Assembly: GCA_038373865.1 (NCBI GenBank)
Contig: JAXGGA010005545.1
Span: 1-64,000, forward strand
DNA length: 64,000 bases
Direction: 5' to 3'
Source of the DNA: Uloborus plumipes
Taxonomy: Eukaryota > Arthropoda > Arachnida > Araneae > Uloboridae
Shown: positions 21,427 to 33,086 of the stretch, piece by piece
Layout: every line of letters begins with the position of its first letter
How positions within the stretch are numbered: the stretch's first letter is position 1
Notes under the pieces: generated by a model
What the model was told of the DNA's origin: nothing
Databases searched by the model: none
What the model saw: the letters and a program-made list of their open reading frames with translations, nothing else
Translations under genes and position numbers: made by a program

Positions 21427-21830
21427 TTTTAGAAGTGTTGTATGAGAGTGGTGTGGGGTTTTACCATAATGAATGAGGATCTTTTACACTCACACTTTTA
21501 TTGGTTCTAATATCTACAACACTATATACATATTATATACATATCTGCGTAGCAGATTACAACGAGCGTGCACTCGATCGGCAAGCAGTCTCAGTCAGAC
21601 ACGCTCTCTTTACCTTACATTGCATTCGTTCTCACAGTTCGTTCGCTTCGGCGGTTAGTTTATGCACAACAAGAAGCCAAAAGGTGTTGTCGAATTGGGT
21701 GTCTGAAATAGGATGTTGAGTGATTAGGTTCAGCAGGTTCCAATTGATGGATTATTTTCGTTGGATACTGTCAGGATGTCAGATGATGTTGATGTGGCCA
21801 AAGGCAGATGTTTTCAGTTAGGGCTATTTT

Positions 21831-22154
21831 TCAGAACTCTTTTTTCTTGAGAATAGCTTGGGTGAGCAGGCTCAGGAAGTGTGTTTTACTATTTTCTGAC
21901 GGTTTGCTGACATATTGAGCTGTACATTTTTTGGTTCTTCTTTGGCTTGTATGGAGAGGACAAAAACGGTGTCTTAGGTGTTGTAGCTCTGTCACTGGTG
22001 CTTCATTCCATATTAGGCAACGTCTTTCAGTTTTCGTGTTTAACATCAGGTGGTTGGCTTCTTTTGTGAATTCAATGGAGATGATTCGAAGAGCGGAAAC
22101 TGGTATTGTATACAGCTCTTTCGCTACAAATAACCACGCCAACGCGTGCTGCAA
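21831..22154 (-). CDS. Unrecognised ~107-codon frame, possible terminal exon
   Basis: The frame runs to TGA at 21831-21833 with ordinary composition (RRCLIWNEAP, LRHRFCPLHTSQRR) and no ATG where it opens. Just upstream on the minus strand GGAATTGCAG could serve as a splice acceptor, making this a terminal exon. I recognise no family or domain. It may equally be a relic of a retrotransposon. The surrounding 21427-22560 holds nothing else I can name. Confidence 0.22.
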   Translation of the reverse strand: MQHALAWLFVAKELYTIPVSALRIISIEFTKEANHLMLNTKTERRCLIWNEAPVTELQHLRHRFCPLHTSQRRTKKCTAQYVSKPSENSKTHFLSLLTQAILKKKEF

Positions 22155-22568
22155 TTCCAGTCACCTTACGAAACAAAAGAGTTGCTTTTGAATTTCTTCG
22201 CTTTTGAAAATGAGCTCGAAGAGAATGGGAAAATTTCAACGTATTTCAAGGTGCTATTAACCGAATAGAAGAAAGGTAGCTTTTAATTCTCAAAATACAA
22301 CAGCTCTAGTCAAAAACAAAAAAGAAAGAAATTATAAATGAAAATAAAATCAGTATTATTTAGTATGGGTACCTCCATTGCATAGGTTACTATGTATAGA
22401 ATACGCTTTTGAAGTACAAAATTGTACGTCAGTGCAGTACATTATTGTAATGTATTGTTTATGAAAAATTTATCAAAAAGGAAAAAAAAGAAGAATTTTG
22501 TCATTACTTTCAATGAAGTGCTATTCTTTGACTAGAGCTTGTATCGTGCTTTGAAAACAAAAGAACTG

Positions 22569-22865
22569 CCCTTCTTCAATCTACTCCGGTTGCATCTCGA
22601 AACTCGTCAAATAACCCCCCCCCCCCCCCCTCTTTCTGAGCTCATGTCCGGTTCCCAAGGAACGAGGATACTCAGAGTCTCGTTCTGTAACGACCGGAAC
22701 CGTTGCACGAAGTGGCGCGACTATTTGCGGAGAGTATTCTGTGGCGCATGTTTGGAGGAGGATCACTTGCCGAGTCCTACTGGAGACTATTGTCATGGAG
22801 TTTGTTGTCATCCTGCTGAACTTGCTCGAGGCTATTGATGTCTATTGTCCGCTTGTTTGGAGATC
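22569..22865 (-). other. Probable 3' UTR downstream of the terminal exon
   Basis: This is mixed-composition sequence after the TAA, ending in a run of 14 or more C (plus strand, about 22615-22630). No confident polyadenylation signal is found. Frames on both strands are short and overlap, as expected for non-coding sequence. Confidence 0.3.
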
Positions 22866-23061
22866 TTATTCACAGCAGAAGTACTTCTCCTCTTCGTCGG
22901 ACGACGACTCCTGGTGGCTGTCCTTCGCTATCTCACTCGCTTCCTCTGTGAACTCAGTCAGGTCCCTTTTCAATTCTCTTACCGTTTTCCGCGCTCTGTT
23001 CGTAGCTTCCTCGATGGAATCCAGCCAGAACTTATCCATTTCTTCAAAGGAAGCATTTTCT
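22866..23061 (-). CDS. Likely terminal exon of an unknown acidic, helical protein
   Basis: On the minus strand an acceptor, GATATTTGCAG, is followed at 23061 by a frame reading ENASFEEMDKFWLDSIEEAT, then RARKTVRELKRDLTEF, a serine/glutamate tail SSSDEEEKYF and CCE, with a TAA stop at 22866-22868. The composition suggests a long amphipathic helix followed by a CK2-like acidic cluster. I do not recognise the protein. It is clearly more GC-rich than its flanks and uses varied codons. It lies upstream of, and in the same orientation as, the RRM gene, so it would be the end of a separate neighbouring gene. Earlier exons are not visible. Confidence 0.5.
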
Positions 23062-24581
23062 CTGCAAATATCAGTGCGAGAATTAGCCCAGATTATTTTC
23101 ATGTTTAAGTTTTAATGTGACGGGAAGTGATCGACATCCAAGGGCGGATTCAGGAATGCTTCAAGGGAGGGGCGATTGATTTTTTTTTTCACTTACCCTT
23201 TACTACACATCCTAGTTTACAAATGTTGACCGCAAGTATTTCGTTCTTCAATTTCGAAACTTTTCTTACGGAAAGCCCCAAATCTCCCTTTCCCTAACAT
23301 CAAAAATGATTAAAAAAAAAACTATTTTTCAACTTCATTGTTGAAAATTTACGGAGGGAGAGTTCTTCAGGGGGGGGGGGTGATCACTAGGGTGGGGCGA
23401 AAAATAAAAATTTTTCAGATCAACTTCTAATAGTTGCCAAAAGTTGTCTTTGGTGATAGTTAGCTTTTGTGCAAATTTTGAGAAAAATCTGTTAATATCT
23501 TCAGGGGGCGCTGCGATCGCAAAGTTTTACCATAGCTTTTATAGGGATTTTATCGTTAAAATATGAAAAACAATGCCGTTAACTAATCTCATTGCATTTT
23601 TTTACTCATTAGATATAGTCATGCATTCAAAGCATATAAAATAACTCACAAAAATTATTTTATAAAATATATTTATATTTCAAGCAGCTTAAAAAGAAAC
23701 AAAACAGTGAAAAATAGTGTTTTTTAGGACAATATTAAGTAAAAACTGAATTTTTTTTACAAAATGTGACATAAAATTTATGAAACTGCAAACGTATGAC
23801 AAAATTAAACAGCATTACTTAAAAATAAATGAAATATGTTTTTAAAAATATGTACAAATGTACAAAACGTACATGATACGAAAATTTTATGTGTCACAGT
23901 TTGAGCTTTCACAAAAAATCTTTTTTATTTTTAAAGAAAGGACCTTTAACCGTGCACGAACGAAACCATCCCTCGTTTCTATTCCACTTATGGTCAGTGA
24001 TGCATCCGTCACCAACTTTAGGCTAGATTCCACGGATTGAGTATCACAAGTAAATGTTCACATGTTTCGAAGAAAATGGGAAACATCTCCGGTTTTTAGG
24101 TCATGTAGCTCGTCTTCAGATGGTATCATTGTTATGGGAGGTTCTGTTATTAGCAAAGGTGGCTAAATATAACGTCTTGAAACATTTTTAATTGGCCATT
24201 GCAGTGGTTAATGTGTCAGCTTCATGGCAGTGAATTGCTTCTTCTCCACCTAGTAGAATACTCAGATGGATGAACAACTGGTCCCCGGGGGTTCAGCGAT
24301 TCTATTGGCAAAATGTTGACAGGCTACGAATCCGTCACTATAGCGAAATATGAGGCAGTTAAGCACAATATGCAAAATATGCCAACTATCGACCGAACTG
24401 ACCTAAGAACAGACCGGAAATATTAACTGGAAATATTTGAAGCCGTTATTAAAGCCAACCGCTCCATACATCTTTCTGAAACAGTACCTAGTTCCTGGAG
24501 TCATCCTATAGATGGCTCATGACAGTCAATCAAATTTGCGCTTGAGCATCGGCACAGAATATCCGACAGCAAACTTAAAAA

Positions 24582-25357
24582 TCTGGTATGGACCCCACAC
24601 TACTTCCTTTTACGTGTAAATTTCTTAGTAGTTGCCTTAAGTATTAAAAAAAGTGCTTGGAGTGAGCAAGGTAACAATTCAAATATTTACTCCCCTAATC
24701 TGCCAAGAAACAATGAAAAAAATATTTTACAATGGTTATTTTTCTAAATATTGCTGATTTTAATATCATTTAGTGAATTTTTCGCAAAATATCGCCAATA
24801 GCGCCAAGTTGAACCCAAATTCAAAAAATCATTTTTTCGCCAAATTTGTCGCCAAGTTGGCGTTAAACACTTGGCGACCAAAAGCTTGGCGACATGTCGC
24901 CAAGTGGTGGCGCCAATTCATATCACTTGAGTCTGTATTGAAATTAACATTGATTTACCCAAAAGAAGGGGTAAAAGACCCCTTTGGGAACATTCGAATA
25001 CAATCACAAGGGGAGGTGCACAACTAGACCCCCCACAGAGCCTACATACCAAGCTAGAAGTTTCTACGGCATATAGTTTTTGAGTTATGCGCGCCACATA
25101 CGCACATACATCCGCACATACATCCGCACATACGTACATACAGACGTCACGAGAAAACTCGTCGTAATTTACTCGGGGGTGGTCGAAATTGATTTTTCGG
25201 CTGTTTGTATGTTAGGTACATATGCACGTGCTGACAGGTCGAAAAAACTACGCGACATTAATTCAGGGGTGAGCAAAGTCAAAATTTAGATCGAAATTTG
25301 AGTGAATTTTTTTTCGTGATCACAATACTTCCTTTACTACGTAAAAGGAAGTAAAAA
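24582..25357 (+). mobile_element. Hairpin-ended CTTCC repeat, copy 2
   Basis: A full-length copy in plus orientation from TCTGGTATGGACCCCACACT to the terminal hairpin and GGAAGTAAAAA, inserted in the loop of the foldback. Its CGCCAAG-rich block (24835-24915) and CACATACATCCGC repeats match copy 1. Confidence 0.87.
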
Positions 25358-25983
25358 TGCTAGTTTCAGTCATTGTTAAATGTGCACCTTGCTGGTTTCT
25401 CATTAAGTGCAACTCATCATTAAAGGATGGTGCACGAAACTTGTGGCAAGTTATTCTACCATTCGCATTATTTACCAGGCGCCCTGTTACATGTCATCGA
25501 GCCAAATATTCAGAGAATTGCTTTTTTTTTGTATATGCTGAAAAAATTTTGCTAGCAATGTTAAATGATGATCGAAGGCATGTACGGCAATTAGTTACTC
25601 GTCAAATTTTAAGAGTAAGAAACACCAATTCCTTGTATAGTAATGACATCCACACTTTTATCATTTTTGAGATTAACTTTTTTTCCGACTATGCAGACTT
25701 GATAAATTGGCAGTTTGAAAATGTACTTATAACATAACCTCCTATAATAAAGATGGCATCTGAAGACAAGCTACACGATAAAAACCGAAGATGTTCCCCA
25801 TTTTCTTTGAAACATGTGGACATTTATTTGTCATATTCAATCCGTGGAACACAGCGTCAAGTTGGTGACGGATGTATCACTGACCATAAGTGGAATAGAA
25901 ACGAGGGATGGTTTCGTTCGTGCACGGTTAAAGGCCCTTTCTTTGAAAATAAAAAAGAGTTTTTGTGAAAGCTCAAACAGTGA

Positions 25984-26127
25984 GGGCCATGCTCCACATC
26001 GACGTAAAGCAGAAAAATTAGGCAGAAGCGTAAAATGGATTAAATGGTGTTCCTATGGAAAGTACCCGGATTTTCGGTTTCTGCCTTCAGTTTCGGTCGC
26101 GTTTTACGCTGATGTGGAGCATGGCCC
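25984..26127. mobile_element. 144-bp PIF/Harbinger-type MITE, copy 1
   Basis: It has GGGCCATGCTCCACATCGAC at one end and the complement of GGGCCATGCTCCACATCAGC at the other, with a TGA/TAA target at the two sides. The opposite foldback arm lacks it, so it arrived after the foldback formed. A sister copy lies at 29837. Confidence 0.85.
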
Positions 26128-26639
26128 TAACACATAAAATTTTCTTATCATGTGCGTTTTGTACATATTTTTAAAAACATATTTCATTTAATTTTAAGTA
26201 ATGCTGTTTAATGTTGTCATATGTTTGCCGTTTCATAAATTTTATGTCACATTTTGTAAACAAAATTCAGTTTTTACTTAATATTGTCCTAAAAATCACT
26301 ATTTTTCACTGTTTTGTTTCTTTTTAAGCTGCTTGAAATATAAATATATTTTATAAAATAATTTTTGTGAGTTATTTTATATGCTTTGAATGCATGACTA
26401 TATCTTATGAGTAAAAAAATGCAAGTTAACGGCATTCTTTTTGATCTTTTAACCATAAAATCCTTATAAAAGCTATGGTAAAACTTTGCGATCGCAGCGC
26501 CCCCTGAAGATATTAACCGATTTTTCTCAAAATTTGCACAAAAGCTAACTATCACCAAAGACAACTTTTGGCAACTATTAGAAGTTGATCTGAAAAAATT
26601 TTTATTTTTCGCCCCACCCTAGTGATCACACCCTATCGC

Positions 26640-27330
26640 CCCTCCCTTGTATCCGCCCTTGGCAAAATCTATATCGTTGAAAATGGTCATCAAAATACTG
26701 CTCATTCAATGAATGGGCATCATGAACTAATTTCGTATCAACGAGAAAAACTAATTATGGAAAGAGATTCATTTTCTAATATACAGAGTGATCGTAATTG
26801 AAATTCAGATTTCGAGATGCCCTCGTTTAAAAAACTACTGGGTGGAATGACTTGATACTTTGCCAAAACTGCCGTGAGGAGGGGAGGGGATGGATAGTTT
26901 TTTTTTTTCGACGAAGGAGAAATCCTAAGAAACGTCTGATGAAAGGACCACCTTTATACACACCATGCAACCAAAAGTATTGGGACACTTTCGAAAACTC
27001 GTTTTTTGCGGATTTTCATGAAATAAGACACCCAATGATCTGTGACTTTTGTCAGATAAAAGTACAGCAGCCACTGAATGTTCAAAATTAAGAGGCTATG
27101 CAATTCGGTACTCTTACCGTGAATGCGTTTCATGACAAATTTTGAGCGTAACAACATTTTTTCAAATTTAAGCATTGATTTTTTGAATGACTCCTGCATT
27201 AAACTCGATATCTTCATTAGGGGGAGATGCATAAGTTTTTGTTCCCTTAAAAAGTGATAATGAGCATTCCTTACGGGTACAGCAGGCAAAATTTTCTGGT
27301 AATACTGCTTATTTTTTGCAATGTATAATG
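26640..27330. other. No gene; possible Tc1 end fragment
   Basis: CATGCAACCAAAAGTATTGG at about 26962 resembles the terminus of Tc1-like elements. The ~330 bp after it carries no transposase and no matching second end. Otherwise this is unrecognised AT-rich DNA. Confidence 0.3.
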
Positions 27331-28214
27331 CAGGGTACGGCAGAGAAACTTGTTAATTTGAAAAGTCAACAAAAGAAAAGTACTTCATGTATCAGTTTAT
27401 TTCTTTTTATAAGATATTGTACCCATTCTGATTTTTTATTTTAACTCGATTTAAACATTACATCGGGCAAATGGTGGCCCCATTAATGATGCATTGCTCT
27501 ACCCTAGATTTGAAGTTTTGTTCCACTCTTTTGAGCATATCGACCGGGACGTTGGCAATAGCAAGCCGGATGTTGTTCTTCAGGTGTTGCGGAGCTCGGG
27601 ACTTGTCGTTGTAAACGATCGATTTGAGGTACCCCATAAAAAATAGTAGCAGGGTGTCAAATCGGGGGAGCGCGATGGCCACTGTACGTCATCTCTCAAG
27701 AGGACATTATGACTCAACTGTTCAATGACAGCAAGTTTGTAAGGATGAAACTGGAGTTCGTTGTGAAGAATTCGTCTCAGTGTGCAATCAGAAATCCTCG
27801 TGTTTACACGCCAAACGCCTGGGACAGCGCAAAAACGACTCCATCACTTTCTCTACGTTTTCTGGAGTTCTGGAAATCCGTTGACGTCCTGGTACTTTTT
27901 TACCACACTCCCACTTTCCCTAAATGTTTTCACCCACAAAACAGTAGATTCCCGGCCAGGAATAGGACCCGCGGGATGAATATTGAACCGAGTTCGGAAA
28001 GCACGTTGAGTGGCGACCACTGAAAGATTATTTGAAAAGTAAGCCTTGACGGCGAACGCTCGTTGCTCCTTTGTCCGACGCATGGCGACAACTAAATTGT
28101 GAGATAACAAAACTTCAGGACCCCTTCTTTAAAATGACTCTCCCCACTCCATTCTGATCACTCCTTGCTAATTAACACCCAATTAAAATCAGCAAGTTTC
28201 TCTGCCGCACCCTG
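27331..28214 (-). pseudogene. Mariner-type element with internal deletion
   Basis: The ends CAGGGTACGGCAGAGAAACT and, on the minus strand, CAGGGTGCGGCAGAGAAACT are ~28-bp inverted repeats. The transposase, on the minus strand, opens MRRTKEQRAFAVKAYF (about 28082), the DUF4817-like N-terminal helix-turn-helix of a mariner subgroup common in arthropods. It passes DCTLRRILHNELQFHP, then jumps to WPSRSPDLTP with YYFLWG and ends VPVDMLKRVEQNFKSR. The middle, with the first two catalytic aspartates, is missing. The third has become Tyr in what is normally CDYFLWG. Stops and frame changes are present, so it is inactive. The flanks are TG on one side and TA on the other. Confidence 0.85.
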
Positions 28215-29122
28215 TAATATAATAATAATATACGTAGTAAAATAAATGAAAAAAATTGCCTCGCTAAAAATTTCTAAGAGCCTGGACTTTTGCAAAGGTT
28301 TTTACACTGTACTGTAAAAAACAGCTGTACAACTAAAAAAATCTGCAGGAAACTGATATTCCATACAAAATTTTCAGGTAACGATATTTTCTTCTTACAA
28401 GTGTACCGTTACCAAAGCCGCATTTGGGTGTGAAGTCGCCCTCTAGGCTTCTGAATCATACAGTTATACCTATACATCATTAAAAGAAATAATAAAAGTT
28501 GCTATGCAATAGAACTTATATTTCACAGTATTGCGAAAAGTATACGAGTACATGTTTTATAGATATAATGATTAAAACTTTTTTTTTTAAGTTGGCAAAA
28601 CATGTACGCCGAAAAACGAGCATGATAAGATGGCTTTACAAAACTTTTAAAGAAATCTGAACACTGATTTGTTGAACAAAATCGAAACTCTTGCTATTTA
28701 TTTATTTTTAATGATAATAGATATAAATGATTCTTTAAATAAAATAAATATCAAAATTTTCTTACTCTGCCGGACTTTCTGTTTCACTTTCGTTTTCGAC
28801 ATCTTGTTCTCTATCATTACTAGAAGTTACAAGAAAAAAAAATCAGAACACATAATTTGAGCATAAGTAGCTAGAGCTTCGTATTTGTCGAAACTCTTAC
28901 TATTTATTTATTTTTTTAATGATTATGCATATAAATGATTTTTTAAATTTAATAATTTTATTTTCTTGCTTTCGGACCCAATTTTGACTTAAAATCCTAT
29001 TTTAATTTTTTTCTGGAAATTTTTTTTTTTAATCGGGAAACTCCAACTTCAAATTGGCACTTTTCAAAATATTGGCTCCTATGCAGTTGCACTGTATGCA
29101 TTATGTCTAGCCCTGATACTGC
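28215..29122. other. AT-rich, diverged tandem duplication, possible tiny exon
   Basis: About 28682-28740 recurs at about 28889-28950 (CGAAACTCTTGCTATTTATT), a ~205-bp diverged tandem duplication, with a third relative near 30610-30710. At 28762-28819 on the minus strand a good acceptor precedes a short acidic frame; see the findings. No other gene is seen. Confidence 0.4.
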
Positions 29123-30045
29123 TTTTTTATTTCCTTTTTGTGATCACGAAAAAATTTCACTCAAATTTCGGTCTAAATTTTGATTTTGCTCACCGCCGAC
29201 TGAATGCTGAGTAGTTTTGTCGACCTGTCAGCACGTGCATATGTACCTACCAACATATAACCAGCCGAAAGATCCTTTTCGACCATCCCCGAGTTAATTA
29301 CGACGCGTTTTCTCGTGACGTCTGTATGTACGAGTACTTATGTATGTGCGTATGTATGCCGCATAATTCAAAAACTGTATGGCGAAGAAGCTTCTAGTTT
29401 GGTATGTAGGCTCTAAGGGGGTCTAGTTGTGCACCTCCTCTTGTGGTTGCTTTCGAATGTTGACAAGGGGGTCTTTTACCCCTTTTTTGGAGTAAATCAA
29501 TGTTAATTTCAATGCAGATTAAGTGATATGATTTGGCGCGACCACTTGGCAATATATCGCCAAGCTTTTGGTCGCCAAGTGATTACCGCCAGCTTGGCGG
29601 CGTATCGCCAAGTTGGTGACAAATTTTTTGTGACAAAAAATGACAAAATTGACAAAAAATGATTTTTTTGAATTTGGATTCAATTCGGCGCTACTGGCGA
29701 TATTTTGCGAAAAATTCACTGAATCATGTTAAAATCGGCGATATTTAGAAAATGAATCATTGTAAAACATTATCTTACATTGATCCGTGACAAACTGGAG
29801 GTGTAAATGTGTGAATTGTTATCTTGCTCACTCTAAGGGCCCTTCTGCACATCAGCGTAAAACGCGACCGAATCCGAAGGCAGAAACCGAAAATCCGGGT
29901 ACTTTCCATAGGAACACTATGTAATCCATTTTACGTTTCTGCTTTACGTCAATGTGGAGCAGGGCCCTAAGGCACTGTTTTAACCCTTAAGGTATCAACC
30001 GTGGAATTTAAACGTAAAAGGAAGTAGTGCGGCGTTCACACCAGA
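29123..30045 (-). mobile_element. Hairpin-ended CTTCC repeat, copy 3 (hairpin damaged)
   Basis: It is collinear with copy 1 but diverged, and has lost half of the terminal hairpin (TTTATTTCCTTTTTGTGATC). It contains a Harbinger-type MITE at 29837-29967. Its greater divergence makes it the oldest of the six copies by eye. Confidence 0.8.
29837..29967. mobile_element. 131-bp PIF/Harbinger-type MITE, copy 2
   Basis: Perfect TAA duplication (29834-29836 and 29968-29970) with GGGCCCTTCTGCACATCAGC and the complement of GGGCCCTGCTCCACATTGAC as ends. TAA targets with GGGCC termini mark Tourist/Harbinger MITEs. The interior AACCGAAAATCCGGGTACTT is shared with copy 1. Confidence 0.9.
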
Positions 30046-31484
30046 TTTTTAGATCCATTTTAGCTTAAGGGTCTTACAGCCAACTCTCAAGAGAGAAATA
30101 TTTTTTACTTACATAAAATGAAATAAATAAGAGAAATACTAATTAAAAAGTATCAAAAGAGATTGTTTTTATCTTTCAATTTAAGAATCATTATTTTTTT
30201 CTTAAAAATACATAGTTCTTTACTGCTGTGCATCAGTTTTCAGAAAATTAGGGGCCCCTTAGGAAGATGAGGCCCCAGTCCCAGGCCTAGATAGCTGTGC
30301 CAGAATCAGGCCCTTGTTCTGGGGCGACGATATAGCGAGGGAGAGGGTCAGCTGTTTGGGGGCAGTACTACAATAAGGGTCAACCAATCAAGATAATTTC
30401 GTTTTTAAGCGGAGAAAGAGAATTTACAGCATGAGCTGATAGTGGTAAGTAAATTGTTCATGAGAGTCCTCCCCCGGAACAGTTTCGAAATTGTAGTCCT
30501 AAGTTTTGGAGCAAACCTAACCTGACAGTATTTGGAAAGCTGCGCAGATCCTATATTCGCGGTATTGCAACGTCGGGAACCACTCCTCTACTAGAAATGA
30601 CAAGAAAAAGAATCAGAAAGCACAATATGAACACTGATTTTTTAAATAAACTAAATAGCAATAGCTTCGTATTTATCGAAACCTTGTTATTTATCTTGAA
30701 AACAATAAAAAGAAATAAAAGAAGCGTTATAAAAGAAATGATTGCTAAATAATGATATTAAAAACAAATAAAAATCAAGAACTTCTTAATAATCTTATTC
30801 ATAGACCAACGTTCCATTTTCCAATGTATTCTGTGAACCTTGAAAAGTTTCGGCGATTTCCAAGAACTACATTTTGTCATAACAGTATTTTCAATCAGCG
30901 GCCGTCTGCTGATGTCATACTCTGAGGAAGGGGGAGGCTCGAGAATTCTTTCTGAAACTAAATCAGTATCTAATACTTCCTTTTAGTTTTTATTTTATTG
31001 AATTTCCAAATCTGAGTCAGCTGTCTGATGTTGGAAGAGCCGTCAATTTCCTTTTTCAAGAGTTACAACGTGCTGAAGAAACCTGCACCCGAGGATGGGC
31101 TTTCTTCGCTCTAGAAGTGTCCTAACTTTGTTGCGAGAGCATAGCACACGGTACAATAAAGTTCTGCTCCAGTCAGCAGCTGTCATTTTCGGGTAAAAAT
31201 TTAATCACCCACGCATTTGGGGGACCAGCTACACCTTGGAGATCATAAAAAGGTTTGTTGATCGTCCTAAGTTGTAAACAGCTGGGAATAAATTGCCAGA
31301 GTAGAAATTAGTTTACCTTGGCGTTATTTTATATATTGTATGAGCGTTTCTTTCAAGCCTATCAGTTTTGTCTCCTGTTTTTTGACTCATAATACGCAAA
31401 TTTTCCGTCAAACCTAACCGAGCTTTCAGAAAACTTAACAGCGTGTAAGAGAATAAATTATAGTTCAAAAAACTAATAAAAAAA
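30046..31484. other. No established gene; weak exon-like patch
   Basis: On the minus strand about 30829-30950, GATTTAGTTTCAG precedes an open stretch reading EPPPSSEYDISRRPLIEN up to a possible donor CAAG/GTTCAC. It is listed as a finding only. The rest is unrecognised. Confidence 0.3.
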
Positions 31485-32273
31485 TCTGGTATGGACCCCA
31501 CATTACTTCCTTTTACGTGTAAATTTCTTAGTAGTTGCCTTAAGTGTTAAAAAAAGTGCTTGGTAACAGTTCAAATATTTACTCCCCTAATCTGCCACGA
31601 AACAATGCAAAAAATATTTTACAATGGTTAATTTTCTAAATATTGCTTATTTTGATATCATTCAGTGAATTTTTCGCAAAATATCGCCAATAGCGCCAAG
31701 TTGAACAAATTCAAAAAAAAAAAAAAAATCTCGCCGAATTTGTCGCCAAATTGGCGATATGTCGCCAAGTTGGCGTCAAACACTTGGCGACCAAAAGCTT
31801 GGCGGCATATCGCCAAGTGGTCGCGCCAATTCATATCACTTGAGTCTGCATTGAAGTTAACACTGATTTACCCCAAAAAAGGGGTAAAACACCCCCTTGG
31901 GAACATTCGAATGCAACCACAAAGGGAGGTGCACAACTAGACCATCCTCAGAGCCTACATACCAAGCTAGAAGCTTCTACGGCATATAGTTTTTGAGTTA
32001 TGCGACACACATACGCACATACATCCGCACACACATCCGCACATACGTACATACAGACGTCACGAGAAAACTCGTCGTAATTAACTCGGGGGTGGTTGAA
32101 AAGGATTTTTCGGCTGCTTATATGTTGGTAGGTACATATGCACGTGCTGACAGGTCGAAAAAACTACTGAACATTCATTCGGGGGTGAGCAAAATCAAAA
32201 TTTAGACTCAAATTTAAGTGATTTTTTTTTCGCGATCATAATACTTCCTTTACTACGTAAAAGGAAGTAAAAA
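31485..32273 (+). mobile_element. Hairpin-ended CTTCC repeat, copy 4
   Basis: Full length, from TCTGGTATGGACCCCACATT to the hairpin and GGAAGTAAAAA. A 27-bp spacer separates it from copy 5 in the same orientation. A poly-A tract at ~31715-31730 replaces the TTTTTTCG stretch of other copies. Confidence 0.87.
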
Positions 32274-32300
32274 TGCGTCTGAAGTTTATCAAACTAAATA

Positions 32301-33086
32301 TCTGGTATGGGCCCCACACTACTTCCTTTTACGTGTAAATTTCTTAGTAGTTGCCTTAAGTGTCAAAAAAAGTGCTTGGAGTGAGCAAGGTAACAATTCA
32401 AATATTTACTTCCCTAATCTACCACGAAACAATGCAAAAAATATTTAACAATGGTTAATTTTCTAAATATTGCTGATTTTAATATCATTCAGTGAATTTT
32501 TCGCAAAATATCGCCAATAGCGCCTAGTTGAATCCAAATTCAAAAAAAAAAAAATTTTTCGCCAAATTTGTCGCCAACTTGACGATATGTCGCCAAGTTG
32601 GGGTCAAACACTTGGCGACCAAAAGCTTGGCGACATATCGCCAAGTGGTCTCGCCAATTCATATCACTTGAGTCTGCATTGAAATTAACACTGATTTACC
32701 CCCAAAAAGGGGTAAAACACCCCCTTGGGAACATTCAAATGCAACCACAAGGGGAGGTGCACAACTAGACCATACTCAGAGCCTACATACCAAGCTAGAA
32801 GTTTCTACGGTATATAGTTTTTGAGTTATGCGAGCCACATCCGCACATACATCCGCACATACGTACATACAGACGTCACGAGAAAACTCGTCGTAATTAA
32901 CTCGGGGGTGGTTGAAAAGGATTTTTCGGCTGCTTATATGTTGGGAGGTACATATGCACGTGCTGACAGGTCGAAAAAACTACTGAACATTCATTCGGGG
33001 GTGAGCAAAATCAAAATTTAGACTCAAATTTGAGTGATTTTTTTTTCGCGATCACAATACTTCCTTTACTACGTAAAAAGAAGTAA
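32301..33086 (+). mobile_element. Hairpin-ended CTTCC repeat, copy 5
   Basis: It begins TCTGGTATGGGCCCCACACT and is very similar to copy 4, including shared variants such as GGTTGAAAAGGATTTTTCGG. This suggests the pair arose by tandem duplication. Its hairpin is altered (AAAAAGAAGTA) at the boundary with the next element. Confidence 0.87.

Larger units (their letters stand above)
23139..26666. repeat. 3.5-kb foldback: ~750-bp inverted arms plus outer TIR
   Basis: The left arm (about 23386-24155) and right arm (about 25728-26632) are reverse complements over GGTGGGGCGAAAAATAAAAA, GGGGGCGCTGCGATCGCAAA and TGACGGATG-type blocks out to CTTCAGATG. The right arm is longer only because it holds a 144-bp MITE. 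Outside both arms lies CCAAGGGCGGAT ... GGGAGGGGCGAT, so the real ends may be 23139 and 26666. The central ~1.57 kb contains the CTTCC repeat copy 2. No transposase is recognised. Confidence 0.85.

Noticed and set aside
24773..25027. Recurrent frame starting NFSQNIANSAKLN in several copies
   Set aside because: It covers the CGCCAAG-rich block of the same repeat; length and stops vary between copies.
25080..25289. Recurrent ~70-codon frame with HIRTYIRTYVHTD and SGVVEIDFS
   Set aside because: It occurs in the CTTCC repeat copies because the DNA is repeated; the N-terminal part is a microsatellite translation and there is no start or codon bias evidence.
26962..27300. Tc1-like terminus GCAACCAAAAGTATTGGGAC
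   Set aside because: Only one end and no transposase; too little to call an element.
30970..31010. Further CTTCC hairpin-like word (ACTTCCTTTTAGTTTTTATT)
   Set aside because: Only ~12 bases match; no internal family sequence follows.
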